Part shown: piece by piece, positions 59,791 to 64,000 of the stretch
How the letters are laid out: every line of letters starts with the position of its first letter
How positions within the stretch are numbered: the first letter of the stretch is position 1
From: Pseudobutyrivibrio ruminis HUN009
GTDB lineage: Bacteria; Bacillota; Clostridia; Lachnospirales; Lachnospiraceae
Reading direction: 5' to 3'
Length of the DNA: 64,000 bases
Assembly: GCF_000703005.1 (NCBI RefSeq)
Contig: NZ_JNLH01000001.1
Span: 1,205,501 to 1,269,500, forward strand
Notes under the pieces: generated by a model
Databases searched by the model: none
What the model saw: the letters and a program-made list of their open reading frames with translations, nothing else
What the model was told of the DNA's origin: nothing
Position numbers and translations under genes: made by a program

Positions 59791-60393
59791 ATGTTTGTTA
59801 CATGTTTGGATTTAGAGGGTGTTTTAGTACCAGAGATTTGGATTGCATTTGCAAAAGCCACAGGAATTCCTGAGCTTGAAAAGACCACAAGAGATGAACC
59901 TGATTATGATAAGCTTATGAATTATCGAATAGGAATTTTAAAAGAACACGGTCTTGGATTAAAAGAGATTCAGGAAACTATTGCAGGTATTGACCCACTT
60001 CCTGGAGCAAAGGAGTTTTTAGATAAGCTTAGAGCGCATGGACAGGTAATTATTATCAGCGATACATTTTCACAGTTTGCAGGACCGCTTATGGAAAAGC
60101 TTGGCATGCCAACTATTTTCTGTAATGAATTAGTAGTTGCAGATGATGGAGAAATCACAGGATACAAGATGAGATGTGAGAAGAGCAAGCTTACCACAGT
60201 TCGTGCTTTACAATCTTGTGGATTTGAAACAATCGCAAGCGGTGATAGCTTCAATGATTTAGCCATGATTGAAGCATCTAAAGCTGGATTTCTTTTTAGA
60301 ACAACAGATGCAATCAAAAAGGATTACCCACAGTATCCTGCATTTGAAGAATATGATGATTTATATGAAGCAATTGTAGAAGCCCAAAAATAG
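59791..60393 (+). CDS. thrH: Bifunctional phosphoserine phosphatase/homoserine phosphotransferase ThrH
   Basis: HAD-fold enzyme; ThrH characterised elsewhere moves phosphate from phosphoserine to homoserine. The nucleophile motif is CLDLEGVLVPEIW, where DxE replaces the usual DxD of HAD phosphatases, as in ThrH. ISDTFSQF and GDSFNDLAM complete motifs II-IV. I chose the ATG at 59791, 5 nt after GGGAGG, giving 200 residues. Following hom directly, it probably performs the ThrB step. The stop lies in a terminator loop. Confidence 0.9.
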   Translation: MFVTCLDLEGVLVPEIWIAFAKATGIPELEKTTRDEPDYDKLMNYRIGILKEHGLGLKEIQETIAGIDPLPGAKEFLDKLRAHGQVIIISDTFSQFAGPLMEKLGMPTIFCNELVVADDGEITGYKMRCEKSKLTTVRALQSCGFETIASGDSFNDLAMIEASKAGFLFRTTDAIKKDYPQYPAFEEYDDLYEAIVEAQK

Positions 60394-60406
60394 GGCTTCT
60401 ATTTTT
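60377..60406 (+). terminator. Terminator of the hom-thrH operon
   Basis: TAGAAGCCC (60377-60385) pairs with GGGCTTCTA (60393-60401) over a 7-nt loop holding the thrH stop codon, then five T. Confidence 0.9.
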
Positions 60407-60441
60407 GTGTATTTTTTTAGCTATAAATAAGGGGAAAATGG

Positions 60442-60470
60442 TTGATAAAAAGGACTCATTAAACTAAAAT
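60442..60470 (+). promoter_or_regulatory. Promoter of the GH31-transporter operon
   Basis: TTGATA (60442-60447) and TAAAAT (60465-60470) are 17 bp apart. An AT-rich TTTAAATTAATTAA stretch follows. Confidence 0.65.
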
Positions 60471-60545
60471 AGGTTTAAATTAATTAAGAGAGTTAATCAA
60501 ATACACAAAGGGGGAATTACTATAGTAGATTACAATAATTTTTCA

Positions 60546-62516
60546 GTGGAAGTTGGATTTGGCGAAAACAACTTCACTATGGATAGAGGTAGCTTTAAAT
60601 ACAAGCAGAAGATTTACTGGAAAGAAAAATGCAAGATAGTTTCGAAACAGAAAACTGAAAATGGCGTTGAAGTAATTCTTTCGGCATCCAGTAAGAATCA
60701 AACATTCAAATTAGTTTTGTCAGAGGATGGCGATAAAAAGGAATTAAGCATGGTTCATCTAGAAGGTAATCATGAGGAAGTGAACAGGTTTTGGCTTACA
60801 TTTCCTACCAACAGTAAGGAGCATATTTACGGCTGCGGAGAAACATATTCAGAGTTTGATTTGAAAGGACAAAATGTAAGGATTTGGGTTGCCGAGCATC
60901 AGAATGCAAATCGTATTTCAAAAAAGATTATCAAAGAAAAGATAAGAGGGAAACGTCCTAATAAAAAGCTTAAATTTGATAAATACGAATCGTATTATGT
61001 TCAGCCTACATTTATTTCATCTGATAAGTATTACATTCATGTTGATATGAATGCATATGGTGAATTTGATTTCACAAAGCCTGATTCTATTACTCTTTAC
61101 ACCCAGGAACTTCCTCATATATATAGTGAAAAAGCAGATAGTTTTGTGGAGTTATCAGAAAAGCTTACATCTCTTCTTGGAAGACAGCGTAAACTACCTG
61201 ACTGGGTTTATGACGGTGGCATAATCGCTATGCAAGACTGGGTGAAGGATGGAGACAAAGTTGTAGAAGGTCATGATGGCTGTGGCAATATTGATCGTAA
61301 GCTTAAGGAATTAGATGAGGCTGGCGCAAAGGTTGTAGGTGTTTGGTGCCAAGACTGGTGTGGATGTAGATGTACTGGATTTGGTTATCAGGTAATGTGG
61401 AACTGGAGATATAGTGAGGAGCAATATCCAAATCTTCCAGACAAAATAAAAGAGTGGAAATCCAAAGGCGTTCGCTTCCTGGGATACATTAATCCTTTCA
61501 TTGCTCTTGAAAAAGACATATATCAGGAAGCCAAAGAAAAGGGGTACTGCGTTAAAAATAAAAATGGGGAAGATTATTTAGTTACTATTACCACTTTTCC
61601 GGCAGCGATGGTTGATTTCACAAATCCAGCAGCCTATGAATGGTACAAAAGTCTTATAAAGGAAAACATGATTGGTATAGGCATGGGCGGATGGATGGCA
61701 GATTTTGGAGAATATCTTCCAGATGATGCAGTGTTATTCAACGGAGATGCAAAATTTCTCCATAACAGCTGGCCTGCTATATGGGCAAAGCTTAATCGAG
61801 AGGCGATAGAAGAGTGCGGTGCCCAAGATGAAGTTTTCTTTTTCACTAGAGCAGGATACACAGGAACGGTTAAGGATTCAGCGATGATGTGGACAGGAGA
61901 CCAGCATGTGGATTGGTCAATCGATGATGGAATGCCATCGGTAATACCTGCAACATTATCTCTGGCCATGTCAGGATTTGGCATATCTCATTCAGATGTT
62001 GGTGGTTACACCACTATCATGCACATGCGCCGCTCCGAGGAATTGCTTATGCGATGGGAGGAAATGAATGTTTTCTCTCCATTGTATAGATTTCATGAAG
62101 GCAATCAGCCGGGAAATAATGTTCAGTTTAATGATGACAAAGAGCTGTTGGCTCATTTAGCTAAGTGTACAAAATGGCATTCAGCATTGGCTGATTATTT
62201 AAAGGGGTTAGTAAGTCAGACTACTGAAAAAGGTACACCGGTGATGAGACCGATTTTTTATCACTATGATGAGCCATGGGCATATAGTGAAACAACAGAA
62301 TATCTTTTGGGAAGAGATATTCTTGTTGCACCTGTTCTTAAAGCGGGGGCTAAAGGCAGGAACGTAACTTTACCGGATGATACATGGGTTCACTTATTCA
62401 CAGGGGAAGAATATAAAAAAGGAACCGTGTACGTGGATGCTGAAATAGGACAGCCACCGGTATTTGTTAGAAAAGAATCATCGGATTTAGATTTTTTGAG
62501 GGGGATAATTAAATAA
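60546..62516 (+). CDS. GH31 family glycoside hydrolase, sulfoquinovosidase (YihQ)-like
   Basis: Retaining alpha-glycosidase. The nucleophile Asp386 lies in GGWMADFGEYLP and the acid/base Asp452 in WTGDQHVDW. The sequence follows remembered E. coli YihQ closely, including HIYGCGE, LGRQRKLPDW and PPVFVR. Of the QQRWY sulfonate-pocket residues, Gln230, Gln269, Trp285 and Tyr488 are kept, but the Arg is Gln282. The substrate may thus be an unsulfonated alpha-glucoside. The GTG at 60546 has no binding site; AAGGGGG at 60508-60514 lies 7 nt before an in-frame ATA at 60522, so the true start may be there. A GPH transporter follows. Confidence 0.8.
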   Translation: MEVGFGENNFTMDRGSFKYKQKIYWKEKCKIVSKQKTENGVEVILSASSKNQTFKLVLSEDGDKKELSMVHLEGNHEEVNRFWLTFPTNSKEHIYGCGETYSEFDLKGQNVRIWVAEHQNANRISKKIIKEKIRGKRPNKKLKFDKYESYYVQPTFISSDKYYIHVDMNAYGEFDFTKPDSITLYTQELPHIYSEKADSFVELSEKLTSLLGRQRKLPDWVYDGGIIAMQDWVKDGDKVVEGHDGCGNIDRKLKELDEAGAKVVGVWCQDWCGCRCTGFGYQVMWNWRYSEEQYPNLPDKIKEWKSKGVRFLGYINPFIALEKDIYQEAKEKGYCVKNKNGEDYLVTITTFPAAMVDFTNPAAYEWYKSLIKENMIGIGMGGWMADFGEYLPDDAVLFNGDAKFLHNSWPAIWAKLNREAIEECGAQDEVFFFTRAGYTGTVKDSAMMWTGDQHVDWSIDDGMPSVIPATLSLAMSGFGISHSDVGGYTTIMHMRRSEELLMRWEEMNVFSPLYRFHEGNQPGNNVQFNDDKELLAHLAKCTKWHSALADYLKGLVSQTTEKGTPVMRPIFYHYDEPWAYSETTEYLLGRDILVAPVLKAGAKGRNVTLPDDTWVHLFTGEEYKKGTVYVDAEIGQPPVFVRKESSDLDFLRGIIK

Positions 62517-62535
62517 GGTTTAGGAGGTTTTTACT

Positions 62536-64000
62536 ATGGGGAAAAACAGGGAGAATAGTTTCCTAGCAAAATGCTCTTATGGTTTTGCAGACATCTATGG
62601 CGGTGGTGCATTTGTAGTTATCAGTACTTTTTTTACAGTATTTCTAACAAAAGCACTTGGCATGTCACCAGCGCTAGCAGGAACAATTCCGTTGATTGGA
62701 AAAGTATGGGACGCTATCACAGATCCTATTATGGGAAACATTGTTGATAGAACCAGCTCCAGATTTGGTGCCAAAAGATTCTATATCTTGTTGGGAAGCA
62801 TTATTTCTGCAATTACATTTTTGTTATTGTGGACAAGTGTTGGCGGCCAAAGCACTGGTGGCCAGTACGCATATTATGTATTGATGTATATGCTTTTCTC
62901 AACTGGTTTTACTATTGTTATGGTTCCATATAATGGCCTTTTGCCAGATATGGTTGATGACTATGTAAAACGTGGAAGCTTTTCCGGTATCAGAACAGTC
63001 TTTTCTAGTTTGGGCGCCATAATTGCTGGTTTGGTTCCAACGATTATCATTAAGGATAACACAAATGCTTCTCAGTATTTTTTAGTTGCTGTTATTTTTT
63101 CAATCATATTCTTTGTGGTTATCTTGCTTACATTTTTAGGAACATGGGAAAGAGAGAAAGAACCTGTAAATGTTCCATTAAAGAAGAGCCTTGTTCAGTC
63201 TTTTACAGTATATAAAAGCTTTTCATTTAAACTGTTTATCTGCATATTCTTAGCAGGTCAAGGTGCAGCGGATTTCGTCACAGGACTTGCTGTATATTAC
63301 GTTGATGATGTTTTGAACGCATACTCGGGTGGTCGTTTTACTATCATGATGGGAGTGCTTTTGCTTGCACAATTTTCTGGCACTATAATTTTTTCAATTG
63401 TAATGCCACGTACATCAAAGAAATTCCCAATTTTGGTAGGATTTCCAGTCAGAATATTGGCAACGATAGCATTGCTCTTCTTCTCATATGAGGGGGCACC
63501 ATTTGCAATCATTTTGGTTCTATCATTCATCATTGGTCTTGGTATGGCAGCATCATCGGTTAGCATTTATGCAATTCTATCTGATATGGCAGATGTAGAT
63601 GAATTAATCACATCTATCAGCAGGCCAGGAATCGTTTCTGGAATGGCTACATTCATCAGAAAAATAGCAACTGGTCTTAGCTCAACAATCATTGGTTTGT
63701 TGCTTATGATGATAGGATACGACGAGACATTAGCTTCGGATAAGCTTCGCCAGGCTGCATCAACACAGGCAGGCATTACCCAGCTATACGTGTGGGCACC
63801 AATTGTCCTTATGGTTCTTACCATCATATTTGCAATCATATTCCCAATGAACAAAAGGGAGTTTGATATTGTGAAAAAAGAAATCGCAAGAAGAAAAGGT
63901 GAAGATAGCAGCAAGGCTACAGATGAAGAAATAAAAGTCTGCGAGAAAGTAACAGGCTTTAAATATAATGAGCTTTGGAAGAAGGAAAATGCTGTAAAAC
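62536..64000 (+). CDS. MFS/GPH family sugar transporter (3-prime end beyond the window)
   Basis: Sugar:cation symporter, 488 residues visible and still open at the window edge. AGGAGG is 8 nt before the ATG. The GPH hallmark KVWDAITDPIMGNIVDRTSS lies near residue 55, with further paired helices to residue 440 and a charged cytoplasmic tail. It is 19 bp after the GH31 gene. In E. coli the sulfoquinovose locus pairs YihQ with GPH transporters, so this pair likely takes up and cleaves one glycoside. Confidence 0.85.
   Translation, partial: MGKNRENSFLAKCSYGFADIYGGGAFVVISTFFTVFLTKALGMSPALAGTIPLIGKVWDAITDPIMGNIVDRTSSRFGAKRFYILLGSIISAITFLLLWTSVGGQSTGGQYAYYVLMYMLFSTGFTIVMVPYNGLLPDMVDDYVKRGSFSGIRTVFSSLGAIIAGLVPTIIIKDNTNASQYFLVAVIFSIIFFVVILLTFLGTWEREKEPVNVPLKKSLVQSFTVYKSFSFKLFICIFLAGQGAADFVTGLAVYYVDDVLNAYSGGRFTIMMGVLLLAQFSGTIIFSIVMPRTSKKFPILVGFPVRILATIALLFFSYEGAPFAIILVLSFIIGLGMAASSVSIYAILSDMADVDELITSISRPGIVSGMATFIRKIATGLSSTIIGLLLMMIGYDETLASDKLRQAASTQAGITQLYVWAPIVLMVLTIIFAIIFPMNKREFDIVKKEIARRKGEDSSKATDEEIKVCEKVTGFKYNELWKKENAVK

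Noticed and set aside
1..64000. CRISPR arrays, insertion sequences, prophage or integrase genes
   Set aside because: No regularly spaced repeats, transposase, integrase or phage-like genes were seen anywhere; gene content is core chromosomal.

Overview
The window looks like a chromosomal segment of a low-GC Gram-positive bacterium of the Lachnospiraceae, most like the Butyrivibrio/Pseudobutyrivibrio group. This placement is inferred from the AT-rich composition, AGGAGG-type ribosome binding sites, zinc-free S4, zinc-type S14 and L36, a type III glutamine synthetase, and the ftsE-ftsX-ctp-prfB and rapZ-whiA-crh neighbourhoods. No insertion sequence, prophage, CRISPR array or rRNA was seen. Almost every gene is on the + strand; the exceptions are a methyltransferase/MATE pair (6223-8511) and a penicillin-binding protein (44349-46940).

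Layout. 1-4.6 kb: pyrimidine salvage (uraA, upp) followed by a large protein with a cyclic-nucleotide-binding fold. 4.7-8.5 kb: flotillin, then convergent MATE transporter and methyltransferase genes. 8.7-25.6 kb: the S10-spc-alpha ribosomal super-operon (rpsJ to rplQ) with secY, adk, map, a KOW protein, infA and rpoA inside it. It carries several structured non-coding stretches: a 257-nt S10 leader, a 236-nt rpsJ-rplC spacer, an rpsM leader hairpin, and a tandem hairpin pair just before rplQ. 25.7-30.9 kb: a second MATE transporter, an SDR oxidoreductase and a three-gene ABC importer. 31-41.1 kb: ftsH, uvrC, hprK, M18 aminopeptidase, murB, rapZ, whiA, a Crh-like HPr paralogue and a lipid kinase. 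41.2-47.6 kb: fba, glutamine synthetase III, a class A PBP and a YigZ-family protein. 47.7-50.8 kb: tRNA-Gln(CUG), acyl-ACP thioesterase, cvfB, ridA, trxB. 50.8-58.0 kb: an NlpC/P60 hydrolase, a 632-bp gene-free stretch with DnaA-box-like sites, a CdaR/PucR regulator, ftsEX, ctp and prfB with its programmed frameshift. 58.1-60.4 kb: ACT protein, hom and thrH. 60.4-64 kb: a sulfoquinovosidase-like GH31 enzyme and a GPH-type sugar transporter cut by the window end.

How the genes work together. HprK and its apparent target, a Crh-like protein that keeps the regulatory Ser but has lost the phosphocarrier His, are encoded 4 kb apart. FtsEX, Ctp, the NlpC/P60 enzyme, MurB and the PBP belong to cell-wall growth. 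Hom plus ThrH (in place of a usual ThrB) plus a free-standing ACT protein suggest a threonine branch in which regulation and phosphorylation are handled by separate proteins.

The best candidate for something undescribed is the pair of hairpins at 24902-24986 between rpoA and rplQ. They share an identical 16-nt loop but have different, mutually compensating stems, and the second ends just before the rplQ ribosome binding site. The next strongest are the structured S10 and rplC leaders, which share an outer helix plan, the DnaA-box-like cluster far from any dnaA gene, and the GH31 enzyme that keeps most of the sulfoquinovosidase pocket but replaces the sulfonate-binding Arg. Database searches could not be run; family names rest on recognised motifs and remembered relatives.
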